A stretch of 64,000 nucleotides of DNA. Source: Shewanella atlantica. GTDB lineage: Bacteria; Pseudomonadota; Gammaproteobacteria; Enterobacterales; Shewanellaceae. The notes beneath the pieces are model-generated. The model saw nothing but the letters and a program-made list of their open reading frames with translations, made no database searches and had not been told where the DNA came from. Below, in pieces: positions 34,633-43,742 of this stretch. The stretch is from assembly GCF_003966265.1 (NCBI RefSeq), contig NZ_RXNV01000004.1:124001-188000 (forward strand). Reading direction: 5' to 3'. The translations under genes and the position numbers were made by a program. Each line of letters starts with the position of its first letter. The first letter of the stretch is position 1.

Positions 34633-37116
34633 TTAAGCCTCTGACATTAATGTTCGCACCGAACTGCGCAAGCTATGCCTACTGGCATAAATACCGAAGC
34701 AAGTAACCGAACATAAAATGAGCGAAAGCGTAAGCAGCAACCAGATAAAGTCAGGTTGATAAGTCAACGAGAACTGAGACTGATAGATCAATAATCCGGC
34801 TATGTAGGTGCCCAATATTGCCCCGGCGGCTGTAATGCCCGCTGTAACTAACCATTCAATAATATTGAGTTTAAAGCAGGTACCCCTTGTAAAACCGAAG
34901 CTCATAATAATGCTGTTTTTCTTTTTTTCTTTTAATTCCAGCGCATTAACCGATGCGAGAATAACAACACTAGCCAGTAATATAATCATCAGCGAAAACC
35001 CGCTAATCACCTTAGTGATCATGGCCAGAATGTTATCGAACCGAGCAGTCATCTCTTTCAGCGACGTCATACGCAAGGTGGGGAATTTTTGCCACAGCGG
35101 CGTCAACAGATGAAATTGCTGATCATTTAACTCCATACTCGCCATATTGAAATGGGCCCCATCAATATGCGCGAGTGCCGCAGGAGGCATCTGCACCCAA
35201 AAGGTCATAGAGCCGCCACCGGGTTTAAATTCATGACTGGCGGCTATGGTAAACTTGATACTTTGCTGACCAACAACAAAGGTTAGCGAGTCGCCAAGGG
35301 TTAACCCCAAATCTGTCATGATCTCCTGCTCGATTGATACCTGTTGCCAATCTTGTGTGTTGCTTTGCCACCATTGCCCACTAACAACACGATTATTGGC
35401 CGGAATAACCTGAGTCCAATGCAGTCGAATGGCATTGGATAACGTGGCTAAGCTATCGCTGGGTTTTTGCGTAAACGCAGCTAAGCTTTGCTCATTAACT
35501 GCAACAAGCTTGGCGTACATATAAGGTTTACTCTGACGAATGTTTATGGCGTTTTGCTTCGCCCAGGTTTGAATATGGGTCATTTGACCTTGAGTTGCCT
35601 GGGACACAATGACGTTACCGTCGTGCTCTCGTTGATAAGAGGACATGCTGGCCCCCAGATCTTTTAGCAGCATTAAGGTAAACAACAGCATAAATGCTGA
35701 TAGACCCACGCCAATGATCTGTGTGCTCTTACTGAGAATGCGCTGTTTCATCATAAATAGCGCAAAAGGAATCAAACCCGAAATCTGCTGAGTGAGCTTC
35801 TCTCCCAGGGTCAGAGAGCTCCAACTCATGATTATCATTAACCCTATGGTAATGACGATTGCGCTGACCATCATCAAGGTTAGCAGGCCGTTATCTGAAT
35901 AGCTTACCGCAACGCCTGATAGCACCAGCACGCTACACACTTTACTGAACCAATGGCTGAGGCCGGAATTGTTGTTATGAAATAATCTGCCGACTGAGTT
36001 TTTATACAGAGAAACCCACACCGGTGCGTGAAATACGGCGAAAACAAGCGAAATAGCAGCGACAGATCTCACAACGGGCCATAAATCCCAGCTCCACTGC
36101 AGGTCAGAAAATGTGCCCCCCAACCAGTTAACGATCGACCAGTGAGCTGCGGTTGATAACAGTAAAACGGCTGGCAACAAGGTAGCAATTCCCAATAACC
36201 ACTTAAACATCGACACCTGAACCCCGGTAAGTTTAGAAGCGCCCAGGCTCATACATATGGCCGAAAAGTACTGGTCTTTTTTCATATGTATTTGGGTTAA
36301 CTGCTCGATGGCGATAGCTGCCATAAAAAACAAAATGATGGATGCCAGCCCTAAAAAGTTCTCGGTTCGTTGCCAAAACAGGGCGAGAGGATGATTACCC
36401 TTCTTGTGATAAACCTTTGCTGCGGGTAAGTATTCTTGTTGCCACTTTATCAGCTGCTTGGTTTGTTCGGTATCGGCGTTAACTAAGTAGCGGTGGCGGA
36501 TAAGCTCTGCCGAAAACCCTAACCCGTTCATGTCTGCCGGATTAATCATGGCGCGCATAGCGACGCTATGCCCTTCCATTAAACGATCGGGTTCGTGCAC
36601 CAGCACCCGAGACACGATAAAGTCCTGCCCTGCGATGACAATCACGTCACCTATATTCAATGACAAACTTGCAAACAGTCGAGCGTCTAACCAGATATCT
36701 CCAGTATTGGGGCCACCTTTGGTTACTTGTCCCGCTCCGTGCAGAGTTGTCGCCGTTAATAACTCTCCCTGCAATGGATAGCTATCATCAACGGCTTTTA
36801 GTTTCGCCTGCTGCCATTGAGCCCCATGAGTCAGAGTCGTGCTAACTTGTTGGGTTGTCGCTATCTTATTGGTTAACTTTGACAGGGCTGATAGCTGCTG
36901 TGGTGTCAGCATTGGCTGCTGACTGATCACCGCGTCGGCGCCCAGTAAACCCTGTAAATTATTTTGCAGATAATCTTGTATGCTGTTACTGGTCAAGCTT
37001 AGCGTGATGATAAATATCATCAATATGCCTTGTGTCCAGCGTAACAATCTCTGATAGGAAGCCGATTTTTGTTGTTGGAAAAAGTGCCACGCAAGCCGAA
37101 GATTTTGGGATAACAT
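34633..37116 (-). CDS. FtsX-type ABC transporter permease (YbbP-like)
   Basis: An 827-residue permease with the two-times-FtsX layout. It has an N-terminal helix (residues 27-45), a large periplasmic domain, then helices from about residue 255 (FLGLASIILFFMAAIAIEQL), a central block of membrane segments, a second periplasmic domain and a C-terminal three-helix FtsX module (VISGFSLMIILLASVVILAS, then LVTAGITAAGAILGTYIAGL). YbbP/LolC-like proteins extract lipids, lipoproteins or drugs from the membrane rather than importing solutes. Its start overlaps the ATPase stop by one base (TAATG), so the two are translationally coupled. Confidence 0.85.
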   Translation of the reverse strand: MLSQNLRLAWHFFQQQKSASYQRLLRWTQGILMIFIITLSLTSNSIQDYLQNNLQGLLGADAVISQQPMLTPQQLSALSKLTNKIATTQQVSTTLTHGAQWQQAKLKAVDDSYPLQGELLTATTLHGAGQVTKGGPNTGDIWLDARLFASLSLNIGDVIVIAGQDFIVSRVLVHEPDRLMEGHSVAMRAMINPADMNGLGFSAELIRHRYLVNADTEQTKQLIKWQQEYLPAAKVYHKKGNHPLALFWQRTENFLGLASIILFFMAAIAIEQLTQIHMKKDQYFSAICMSLGASKLTGVQVSMFKWLLGIATLLPAVLLLSTAAHWSIVNWLGGTFSDLQWSWDLWPVVRSVAAISLVFAVFHAPVWVSLYKNSVGRLFHNNNSGLSHWFSKVCSVLVLSGVAVSYSDNGLLTLMMVSAIVITIGLMIIMSWSSLTLGEKLTQQISGLIPFALFMMKQRILSKSTQIIGVGLSAFMLLFTLMLLKDLGASMSSYQREHDGNVIVSQATQGQMTHIQTWAKQNAINIRQSKPYMYAKLVAVNEQSLAAFTQKPSDSLATLSNAIRLHWTQVIPANNRVVSGQWWQSNTQDWQQVSIEQEIMTDLGLTLGDSLTFVVGQQSIKFTIAASHEFKPGGGSMTFWVQMPPAALAHIDGAHFNMASMELNDQQFHLLTPLWQKFPTLRMTSLKEMTARFDNILAMITKVISGFSLMIILLASVVILASVNALELKEKKKNSIIMSFGFTRGTCFKLNIIEWLVTAGITAAGAILGTYIAGLLIYQSQFSLTYQPDFIWLLLTLSLILCSVTCFGIYASRHSLRSSVRTLMSEA

Positions 37117-37793
37117 TATGCCACCTCAACATTTGCCAGCGGGTTATTAAGTTGGCCATCTGCTAATGAGAATACCTGTTGAGCACGATTGGCCAGCGCG
37201 TCACTGTGGGTAACAATAACCAGCCCGGCGTTATTTTCCCGGCAGCAATCAAACAAAATATCGGCAATACTGGCCGCGCTATCTTTATCCAGGTTTCCTG
37301 TTGGTTCATCGGCAAAAATAAAATTTGGATCGAAAACGAGTGCCCGCGCTATCGCCACACGTTGTTGCTCACCCCCACTTAATTCACTTGGCTTATGATT
37401 TTCTCTGTGTTGTAAACCAACCTTTTCCAGCCATATCTTTGCCTTATTCATAGCCCGCTTATCACCTCGCAGCTTTAACGGCAATGCCACATTATTTAGT
37501 GCGGTGAGCTCAGGCAACAGATGAAATTGTTGAAAAATAAAGCCAATGTCTGTTTTCAAATAGGCTAATGAATGGCTTTGGCCATTTTTTGAATAGATTC
37601 CCTGGCCTGTAGTTGGCTGTTCTAAGCCAGACATCAACATTAATAAACTTGATTTACCAGCTCCGGAAGGTCCCGTAATCGCATAAGACTTACCTTGCTC
37701 GACTCGCAAATTTAGATTGTTAAACAAGGTTACTTTTGATTGAGTAGCCTGAAAAGACTGACTAATATTTTGTAGTTCAATGTAGCAAGACAT
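37116..37793 (-). CDS. LolD/YbbA-type ABC transporter ATP-binding protein
   Basis: A 225-residue ATPase with Walker A GPSGAGKSSL, Q-loop FIFQQFHLLPELTAL, signature LSGGEQQRVAIARAL, Walker B FIFADEPTGNLD and H-loop VTHSD. It belongs to the MacB/LolD/FtsE group, which works with FtsX-type permeases; the gene for such a permease follows at once. The shared 18-bp box lies 49 bp upstream, so the pair is a likely target of the nearby two-component system. Confidence 0.93.
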   Translation of the reverse strand: MSCYIELQNISQSFQATQSKVTLFNNLNLRVEQGKSYAITGPSGAGKSSLLMLMSGLEQPTTGQGIYSKNGQSHSLAYLKTDIGFIFQQFHLLPELTALNNVALPLKLRGDKRAMNKAKIWLEKVGLQHRENHKPSELSGGEQQRVAIARALVFDPNFIFADEPTGNLDKDSAASIADILFDCCRENNAGLVIVTHSDALANRAQQVFSLADGQLNNPLANVEVA

Positions 37794-37842
37794 GATTAAG
37801 ACTCTATTTACTAAGCTATAGCGCTAATGTAAGTAGTGACTT

Positions 37843-37860
37843 GTGAAACGGATGTGAAAT
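37843..37860 (-). promoter_or_regulatory. Direct-repeat response-regulator box, upstream of the ABC transporter operon
   Basis: Read on the minus strand: ATTTCACATCCGTTTCAC, ending 49 bp before the ATPase start. It differs from the other two copies at only one central position. Confidence 0.75.
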
Positions 37861-37889
37861 GCCTGGGGTCTGGAGCCAGTCCAGCTTGG

Positions 37890-37976
37890 ACTGCCCGGGA
37901 GTTTAGCGCCAGCCATACTCATTTCTGAACAAAAACTTGTCTACTTGTCTGATAACAAGTTTCAAATATCTTTTGG
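37890..37976 (+). repeat. Dispersed repeat, copy 2
   Basis: The core at 37943-37976 matches the copy at 21623-21656 in 29 of 34 positions. The words ACTTGTCT also occur just upstream (a short local duplication), and ACTTGTCTGATA recurs once more near 58326. Confidence 0.5.
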
Positions 37977-38061
37977 ATGATTCATCTGACGGTGTCGGTA
38001 TTTGTATGGCTTATGGAATGGCATAGTTTTGTTGGAGTTAATTGCTTGCAGCATGCCTTAT

Positions 38062-38151
38062 GTGCAAACACTTCAGTGACACAGCACAAGTATGTCCCTA
38101 TAGCTTCGGCCGTGACATCCATGTCACGGACGGTCACTGCTGCGTTTACAC
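38062..38151 (-). repeat. Structured 90-bp repeat, copy A
   Basis: On the minus strand it runs from GTGTAAACGCAGC to GTGTTTGCAC. Its inner hairpin is CCGTGAC-ATGGAT-GTCACGG (38110-38129). It is the most diverged of three related copies (see 43300 and 45187): the ends and the ATGGAT loop are kept while the stem bases differ. Confidence 0.7.
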
Positions 38152-38200
38152 TTGAATGTTTATCTCTTCGCTTTAAAGTCTTCTGTTGTTACTCATTTTT

Positions 38201-40361
38201 GTCGGATAGGCGGCACTTGTTACCAAGTACCGCCCTCCTAAGAACCGGACGTGCAACTTTCACTGCATACGGCTCAAGCCTCCACTAAGGCGTATTCTGT
38301 TACCCAGCACCCTACATAGCAGCCAAAACAGGATCGAACCAAGAATTACGACTTTGCTTTTTCGGTTTCCTCTTAACCAAGTAAGATAGATATTGAGGAT
38401 CGAATGGCGTTGATGCACTCCTGATTTTCACATGTCTCTTTATTGGCGTTTGAGCTATTTGAACCAGATTAAAATGGCAGTCCATGTTGGCTATTTTCTG
38501 CCAGCCGTGGAATTGCCATCCACCTATGCGATTCATATAGTATTTTCGACGTACCCAGTCTTTGCTTTTCGTTGGGTGACGCCTTACCGCCCATCGCCAT
38601 AACAGCCAGAAAAGTTGATGCCCTACATAACCGAAAACTTGCTTTGCAACACTGTGGCGATAATAGTTCGCCCATCCTCTCAGTTTCGGATTCAATATTT
38701 TGATTAAATCGTTAACGGGTATTGTTGGATGTTTTCTGATGAATTCACGTAGATTGCTCAAAAATGATAGAACATTGCTCTTGCTCGGTTTAATGAGCAG
38801 TTTGCCTTTGTACTTTCTAAGATTGAATCCCAGAAAGTCAAAACCATCATCGATATGAGTTATGTGCGTTTTCTCATCAGAGAGTGTTAAGCCTCTTTCC
38901 TGTAGAAAACCAATTAGTTGCGGCTTGATTTCATTAACGAGCACTTCCTTCGAAGAACCTGTGATAACAAAATCGTCTGCATATCCGATAAAGTTGACTC
39001 TATTCCCTGTTTTACAGGCAATAGACTTAACCAACTGTTCTAACCCAGCCAGCGTGAGCAACATCAGCGTTGGGGAGGTTATCCCGCCTTGCGGTGTTCC
39101 TTCTGCTGTTTTATAGACCAATCCTTTATCAACATAACCACATCCAAGCCATTGTTTCAGCATTCGCTTATCTAATTGAATGTTGTCGATGAGCCATTGA
39201 TGACCTATCTTATCGAAACAAGCTTTGATGTCACCCTCAAGAACCCATTGGCTAGAGCGCTTCATACATAAACATTTGAAGCACTGTGCAATTGCATCTG
39301 CTGTGCTTCGGTTAGGTCGAAAGCCATAGCTATTAAGGTCGGCTACCGTTTCCGAAATAGGCTCCAAGGCGAGAAGATGAAGCGCTTGTTGCGCTCTGTC
39401 TATCATGCAGGGAATGCCTAAAGGTCTGAGTTTGCCGTTTTTCTTGGGGATGTAGATACGCCTGAGCGGTTTGGCATGATAGCCTTTTCGACTCAGTTGA
39501 TTGACCGCAGTCATACAACGAGCATCACTGTTCCAAATGATGCTGTCAACGCCTGGTGTTTTGCTGCCTTTATTTTGAGAAACTCTTTTAACAGCAAGCA
39601 ATTTTGCTGATTTAGAGTGGGTTAATATCCACTGCAACGCTTTCGCCTTGCCGTGTTTACCTTCTCGGGTTGCTTTTGCAATGCGCATTTGAAGCTTTAA
39701 TACATGTCGCTTAACCGCTTTCCAGTTAATGGATTGCCATTGAGCATTGTCAGGAGGTGCACTAACTTCAATTGAAGCCACCATTTGCGTTTCTCCTTGA
39801 ATAAAGTTCTTCAAATCATCTTGCAACGGGAGACCAGCTAGAAGTCAGCTCGCTTTCGCGCCAGATAACAACCTGTATCCGCATCATTACAACACGGCAT
39901 TCGCTTTTTCTAGCCTCCTTTACCTGCATTACTATCGGCGGTCTTCGCAGACCACTTTCCCTAAGGGAGCAATACAGGCTTACCCTGTTCCGTATGTCGC
40001 GCAACGTCAGGTTAGATGCCCACTATAGTGCGGAGAGTTATTTGATCACGAAAGAGCACTGTCCAATCTCTTTCCAACTCTCGTGCCTTTTGGCCACAGC
40101 GTATTAACCACTTCCGCTGTTTCTCGTATAACGCACCTTATATGGATTCACTTACGTTCATCATACTGACACCCTAGCACTTACCCGATTGTGGTTATCA
40201 GGAAGAACATCCTCTCACGATTCAGTTCCCGTCCAGTGATTTACCGGACTTCGTTACATTGTCGGATCCGCTGCTTTATTCAGGATCCTAGGGGCATCTG
40301 GTGATACAGATGGTTCACTCTTATCGCGGTGAACAGCGCTTCATACGACCTCAGGTCGCAC
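38201..40361 (-). mobile_element. Complete group II intron
   Basis: Read on the minus strand, the element starts with GTGCG at 40361 and ends ...TATCCGAC at 38201, 2161 bp in all. Domain V is the 34-nucleotide hairpin at 38242-38275 (GAGCCGTATGC ... GTCCGGTTC). Domain VI (about 38206-38240) has a bulged A seven bases from the 3' end, as needed for the branch point. A roughly 530-bp structured 5' part precedes the reverse transcriptase gene in domain IV. All parts needed for ribozyme splicing thus look present. The flanking exon sequence does not form a recognised gene, so it sits in noncoding DNA. Confidence 0.9.
38312..39784 (-). CDS. ltrA: Group II intron reverse transcriptase/maturase
   Basis: ATG 39784 (MVASIEVSAPPDNAQ), placed after AAGGAG, gives 490 residues; an in-frame ATG 14 codons upstream lacks a ribosome-binding site. 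The reverse transcriptase blocks are in order: KRVSQNKGSKTPGVDSI, LRRIYIPKKNGKLRPLGIP, LNSYGFRPNRSTADAI, WVLEGDIKACFDKI, GTPQGGITSPTL, and the active-site IGYADDFVITG. A maturase domain follows (LNPKLRGWANYYRHSVAK). I see no HNH endonuclease motif at the C-terminus. It helps the intron RNA to splice and to copy itself into new sites. Confidence 0.93.
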   Translation of the reverse strand: MVASIEVSAPPDNAQWQSINWKAVKRHVLKLQMRIAKATREGKHGKAKALQWILTHSKSAKLLAVKRVSQNKGSKTPGVDSIIWNSDARCMTAVNQLSRKGYHAKPLRRIYIPKKNGKLRPLGIPCMIDRAQQALHLLALEPISETVADLNSYGFRPNRSTADAIAQCFKCLCMKRSSQWVLEGDIKACFDKIGHQWLIDNIQLDKRMLKQWLGCGYVDKGLVYKTAEGTPQGGITSPTLMLLTLAGLEQLVKSIACKTGNRVNFIGYADDFVITGSSKEVLVNEIKPQLIGFLQERGLTLSDEKTHITHIDDGFDFLGFNLRKYKGKLLIKPSKSNVLSFLSNLREFIRKHPTIPVNDLIKILNPKLRGWANYYRHSVAKQVFGYVGHQLFWLLWRWAVRRHPTKSKDWVRRKYYMNRIGGWQFHGWQKIANMDCHFNLVQIAQTPIKRHVKIRSASTPFDPQYLSYLVKRKPKKQSRNSWFDPVLAAM

Positions 40362-40469
40362 GGACAAAAGCGAGTTACGAATTTCAGCAGACTGTGAGAT
40401 CTCGGATAACCTCTGCTACTGCAAAGCATTCGAATTACCTACAAACTAGTGACCAATTTTACTCATCCA

Positions 40470-41132
40470 CTACAGGTAGCTGTTTAGTGGCAGCTTAGAT
40501 AGTTTACGCATTTCGCCATTTTCAAGGACTTTATCAGCTCCATCGGCCAACCCTGTATTCACCATGACGTTTGCCAGATGAGGCGCATTTATCCCTATAA
40601 AGGGTAAAAGTTTGTAGAGCGGCTTAAACAGCCGTATTGATAATGTTTGTTTCGTCTCCACTTTGCCTGGGGCAATAAAACCGGGACGAAAGATATATTT
40701 TCCCTTGAGGGAGCTTGCATTCAGCTTTGCTTCCGCCCTGCCTTTTGCGTTAGCAAACATCATCAGCGATTTTTCAGCGGGACTGGCCCCTTGAGCACTG
40801 AAAAGACAGAGGCGAATATCAGGGTTAACTTTTTCTAAGCTAACCAGCAATGCTTCGAAATAACCCACTGTAATTTGCCAGAACATCACTTGGCTCACTT
40901 GCCATTGATACACGCCTAAACAGTAATAACAGATATCCGCATCAGCCAGCTCACTTTCAATCGCAGCAAAATCCAGAAAATCCTGATGCTCCACAGCTTT
41001 TAGTTTCGGGTGAGAAAGGCTGGTTCGGCGGCGACCGACCATCACTACTTGAGTAATCTCAGGGGTATTCAAGCAAAGCTGTAATACTTCACTGCCCACC
41101 ATTCCCGTGCCGCCAAATACTATCGCCTTCAT
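40470..41132 (-). CDS. NAD(P)-binding oxidoreductase/epimerase-like (SDR)
   Basis: A 220-residue atypical short-chain dehydrogenase with the Rossmann motif VFGGTGMVGSEV at the N-terminus, VVMVGRR, a CYYCLGVY segment and FSAQGASPAEKSLMMFANAKG carrying the Ser and Lys of the catalytic triad region, with the Tyr replaced. FRPGFIAPG is typical of the NmrA/YbjT-like branch. The substrate is unknown. Its start overlaps the hydrolase stop by four bases (ATGA), so both are translated together. Confidence 0.8.
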   Translation of the reverse strand: MKAIVFGGTGMVGSEVLQLCLNTPEITQVVMVGRRRTSLSHPKLKAVEHQDFLDFAAIESELADADICYYCLGVYQWQVSQVMFWQITVGYFEALLVSLEKVNPDIRLCLFSAQGASPAEKSLMMFANAKGRAEAKLNASSLKGKYIFRPGFIAPGKVETKQTLSIRLFKPLYKLLPFIGINAPHLANVMVNTGLADGADKVLENGEMRKLSKLPLNSYL

Positions 41133-42076
41133 ATTGTTTTAACATTTAGCTGATTGTTAAAAAACTCGGCAATACTGCCTACCGCCTGATCTACATACTT
41201 GTCCAAGTCATAAGCCTGGATATGGCAGGCCCCTTTGAGCTCTTTGAACTCAGCAACGCCCTGAGATTTCACCTCTAAAAACTGTTCAGTTTGAGTACGG
41301 GTAGGTGCATTTTCTCCAACAATACCTAAGTATGGTGTAGTAATGTACTTGGCATAATCAAGAGCATTAGATTTCGCTAGTTGCTCAATAGAGAACAGTG
41401 TGAGCTCGCGACTGAAATTCGGCCAACAGCTTTCAACACGCGTAAAGTAGTAGTCATAGACGTCTTTCATAAACTGAACTTCCGCAGTACCATCAAAAGG
41501 TGCATACAGCACATCACTACGATCAGACACACCAGTTTCAAAATATTTTTGCCGAGCATCGTTAGAGAGTTTAAATAAATAAGCCCGTGTTTCTTCTGTT
41601 ACCATAGGGTTAAAGGTCACAAACTCTTGTAAGTTAAAATAGCCGCTGACAGTGGCAAAAGCTTGGATTCGCTTGTCCCCAATCAGTGCACCAGTGACAT
41701 ACGAAGCACTAGCACAAATTCCTAGCGCCGCAATCTTGCTGCTATCGACATTCTCAAGCGTGGCTAGAAAGCTCACCGCGTTTTGTATATCTTCGGTTTT
41801 GTCAGACGGGTTTTCATAACAACGCAGCTCACCGTCACTTTCACCAAAGGTGCGATAATCAAATGCAAGCACTAAGAAGCCTTGCTTGGACAGTTTCTCG
41901 GCAAACACCCCAGCAGCCTGCTCCTTAACTGTAGCCAGTGGTCCACCTACGACAACAGCCGGGTAAGTCTTACCGGAGTCGAAATTATCAGGACAATAGA
42001 GGTTGCCCACGATGCGAGTACCTACGCTTAAAAACTCAACTCTGTTCTTTCCTGCGTTAAATAATGTTGCTGTCAT
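41129..42076 (-). CDS. Alpha/beta hydrolase (dienelactone hydrolase-like)
   Basis: ATG 42076, preceded by AAGG, gives 315 residues; a GTG three codons earlier is also possible. The fold is alpha/beta hydrolase: YPAVVVGGPLATVKEQ (oxyanion region), VLAFDYRTFGESDGE, and the nucleophile elbow ALGICASASY, where Cys replaces the usual Ser, as in dienelactone hydrolases and YcjY-like proteins. A late Asp/His pair is suggested by LGIVGENAPT and GACHIQAYD. It is divergent from an AraC regulator gene, which probably controls it and the co-transcribed SDR gene. Confidence 0.82.
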   Translation of the reverse strand: MTATLFNAGKNRVEFLSVGTRIVGNLYCPDNFDSGKTYPAVVVGGPLATVKEQAAGVFAEKLSKQGFLVLAFDYRTFGESDGELRCYENPSDKTEDIQNAVSFLATLENVDSSKIAALGICASASYVTGALIGDKRIQAFATVSGYFNLQEFVTFNPMVTEETRAYLFKLSNDARQKYFETGVSDRSDVLYAPFDGTAEVQFMKDVYDYYFTRVESCWPNFSRELTLFSIEQLAKSNALDYAKYITTPYLGIVGENAPTRTQTEQFLEVKSQGVAEFKELKGACHIQAYDLDKYVDQAVGSIAEFFNNQLNVKTI

Positions 42077-42238
42077 TGTCTTCACCTTGTTTTGTCGTCT
42101 GAGATCAATATTAGTGATATAAAATCAGATCAGGAATGCACAGAACTGGATTTGTTTTGCCTATTCCTGCCGTGATAGCTTAAGAAGGAAGCAAAAATTG
42201 AGATTTGATTGTATATTCCTACTTAAACAGGAGGGGTT

Positions 42239-43144
42239 ATGACAGACTTTGCACCTTTATATGCTCAACTGACTCACCGATATCAGCTGGCAGGGAAACA
42301 AGAAATAGTTAATACAGAAATACCCGGTGTTCGCTATTTTCACAGCCCGCACTATTCAGCGCGTACTGCCGTAGTATACGAACCGGGTATAGTTATCATT
42401 GGCACTGGGAAGAAAGCAGCTTACCTAGCGGGCCAGGAATTTCATTATCACGCTGGGCAACATTTGCTACTCACTGTGCCGCTGCCACTGGAGTGCGAGA
42501 CTCTAGCCAGCTTGGATGAACCTTTGCAAGGTTTTTTTATCGAATTAAATTTACCAAAACTGCACCAAATGGTTCATGAAATATTATCCTGTAATCCTAA
42601 CGCCTTTGACGAGAAAAATGACAAGTTGACAGGTATAGAGCAAGTACCAGTTTCCGCTGAACTAGCACAAATCCAGCAACGTTTACTACAAACCCTGCAA
42701 TTCCCACTTGATGCCCGTATGTTAGGGCCGGGAATAGTAAACGAACTTATTTACCGTATCCTGCGTTCACCCCAAGGCCAGCCTCTCTATGCTTTAGTTT
42801 GCCTTACCAGTCTTTATGGAAATATTGCTAAAACGATAAATCAAGTGCAGGAGGATCTGGCAAAGAACTACACCGTAGACGAGTTGGCAGTCAGCTCAGG
42901 TATGAGCATTTCGGCCTTTCACCGAGCTTTTAAGCAAGTAACTCAGGAATCTCCACTGCAATACATAAAAAAAATGAAGCTCTTTAAAGCAAAGACGATG
43001 ATCGTTCATGAAGAGCTGAGTGTTAGTCTCGCTGCGCGAAGAGTAGGATATGAAAGTGTTTCTCAATTCAGCCGTGAGTTTAAGCGTCTGTTTAAAGTTC
43101 CGCCCAGCCAATCTAAAACGATTTGTTATGCACAATTAGTTTAA
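42239..43144 (+). CDS. AraC family transcriptional regulator (AraC_N cupin type)
   Basis: A 301-residue regulator: an N-terminal AraC_N cupin domain (residues about 20-180, with VYEPGIVIIGTGKKAAYLAG and HYHAGQHLLLTVPLPLECET) and a C-terminal pair of helix-turn-helix motifs (YTVDELAVSSGMSISAFHRA and SVSLAARRVGYESVSQFSRE). AGGAGGGG lies just before the ATG. The position, divergent from the hydrolase-SDR pair, suggests it activates that operon in response to a small molecule. Confidence 0.9.
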   Translation: MTDFAPLYAQLTHRYQLAGKQEIVNTEIPGVRYFHSPHYSARTAVVYEPGIVIIGTGKKAAYLAGQEFHYHAGQHLLLTVPLPLECETLASLDEPLQGFFIELNLPKLHQMVHEILSCNPNAFDEKNDKLTGIEQVPVSAELAQIQQRLLQTLQFPLDARMLGPGIVNELIYRILRSPQGQPLYALVCLTSLYGNIAKTINQVQEDLAKNYTVDELAVSSGMSISAFHRAFKQVTQESPLQYIKKMKLFKAKTMIVHEELSVSLAARRVGYESVSQFSREFKRLFKVPPSQSKTICYAQLV

Positions 43145-43299
43145 AGTCTGAATTGAATTACCCTCAATCTCTAATATTAGAAAAGATAAGGCTAAGTTAT
43201 ATTAACGGATTTTGAATGAGCCATGGTTCTAAAAAGAAATGGGGCATTTCCAAGTTAGCCAAAACAATCGAACCTCAATCGAAGAGAGAAATTAACCCA

Positions 43300-43390
43300 G
43301 TGCAGATGCGGCTGCGGACGTTGATGGCATGGATGCCATCGTCGAGCCTACAGGGACTGTGCTTGCGGCGTTTCGCAGAAGTATTTGCAC
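43300..43390 (+). repeat. Structured 91-bp repeat, copy B
   Basis: It runs from GTGCAGATGCGGCTGCGG to GAAGTATTTGCAC. The inner hairpin is GATGGC-ATGGAT-GCCATC (43323-43340), followed by GAGCCTACAGGGAC and GGCGTTTCGCAG, shared with copy C. It ends 26 bp from the left tip of the IS element. Confidence 0.85.
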
Positions 43391-43427
43391 ATCGCCCGCC
43401 GGGCAGGCGTTGGTATGACTCCCCACG

Positions 43428-43742
43428 TCAAGTTAAACATAGCGATCCCTGCCATTTAAATTGGCACCATTACTCATAGTTAGATGAGTTAATACACCAG
43501 ATGAAGCAAGTAGATTCGTCGGTTCTCATGCTGATATTCGTGGGTTACTCTCCCTTAAGAGAGCAGTGCCAACCTTACTTTTTTCGACGTGGTACCTAAC
43601 TTCAGTCTAGGTTCGTGGTTCAACCCTTTCGCAAAGATTGCCGTCCTAACGCCGTCGGTGTTTGTACCACTTCCGATGCTCGATCCAATGCATTAACTCT
43701 GAACTTATCATCTCTCTTTCACCCTTGCCGTCACTTGATATC
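43428..43742 (-). ncRNA. Candidate guide (bridge/seek) RNA region of the IS
   Basis: IS110-family transposases use a small element-encoded RNA to choose target and donor DNA; in IS1111-type members it comes from the noncoding part after the transposase gene. This 315-bp stretch is noncoding, lies in that position and is long enough. I did not fold it, so the boundaries and strand are assumptions. Confidence 0.4.

Larger units (their letters stand above)
37794..38200. other. Intergenic region left of the group II intron
   Basis: About 400 bp with the regulator box (37843-37860), dispersed repeat copy 2 (37890-37976), a small stem CAGTCC-agctt-GGACTG near 37877-37893 and structured repeat copy A (38062-38151). 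No gene is evident. Confidence 0.5.

Noticed and set aside
40371-40469. Possible exon of a gene interrupted by the group II intron
   Set aside because: Joining the flanks across the intron gives no protein I could recognise in either strand, so insertion into noncoding DNA is more likely.
43216-43479. 87-codon open frame starting MSHGSKKKWGISKLAK and running through structured repeat B into the IS tip
   Set aside because: It has no ribosome-binding site, its second half is repeat B and IS end, and the protein has no known fold. At most the first 28 codons could be a remnant of something older.
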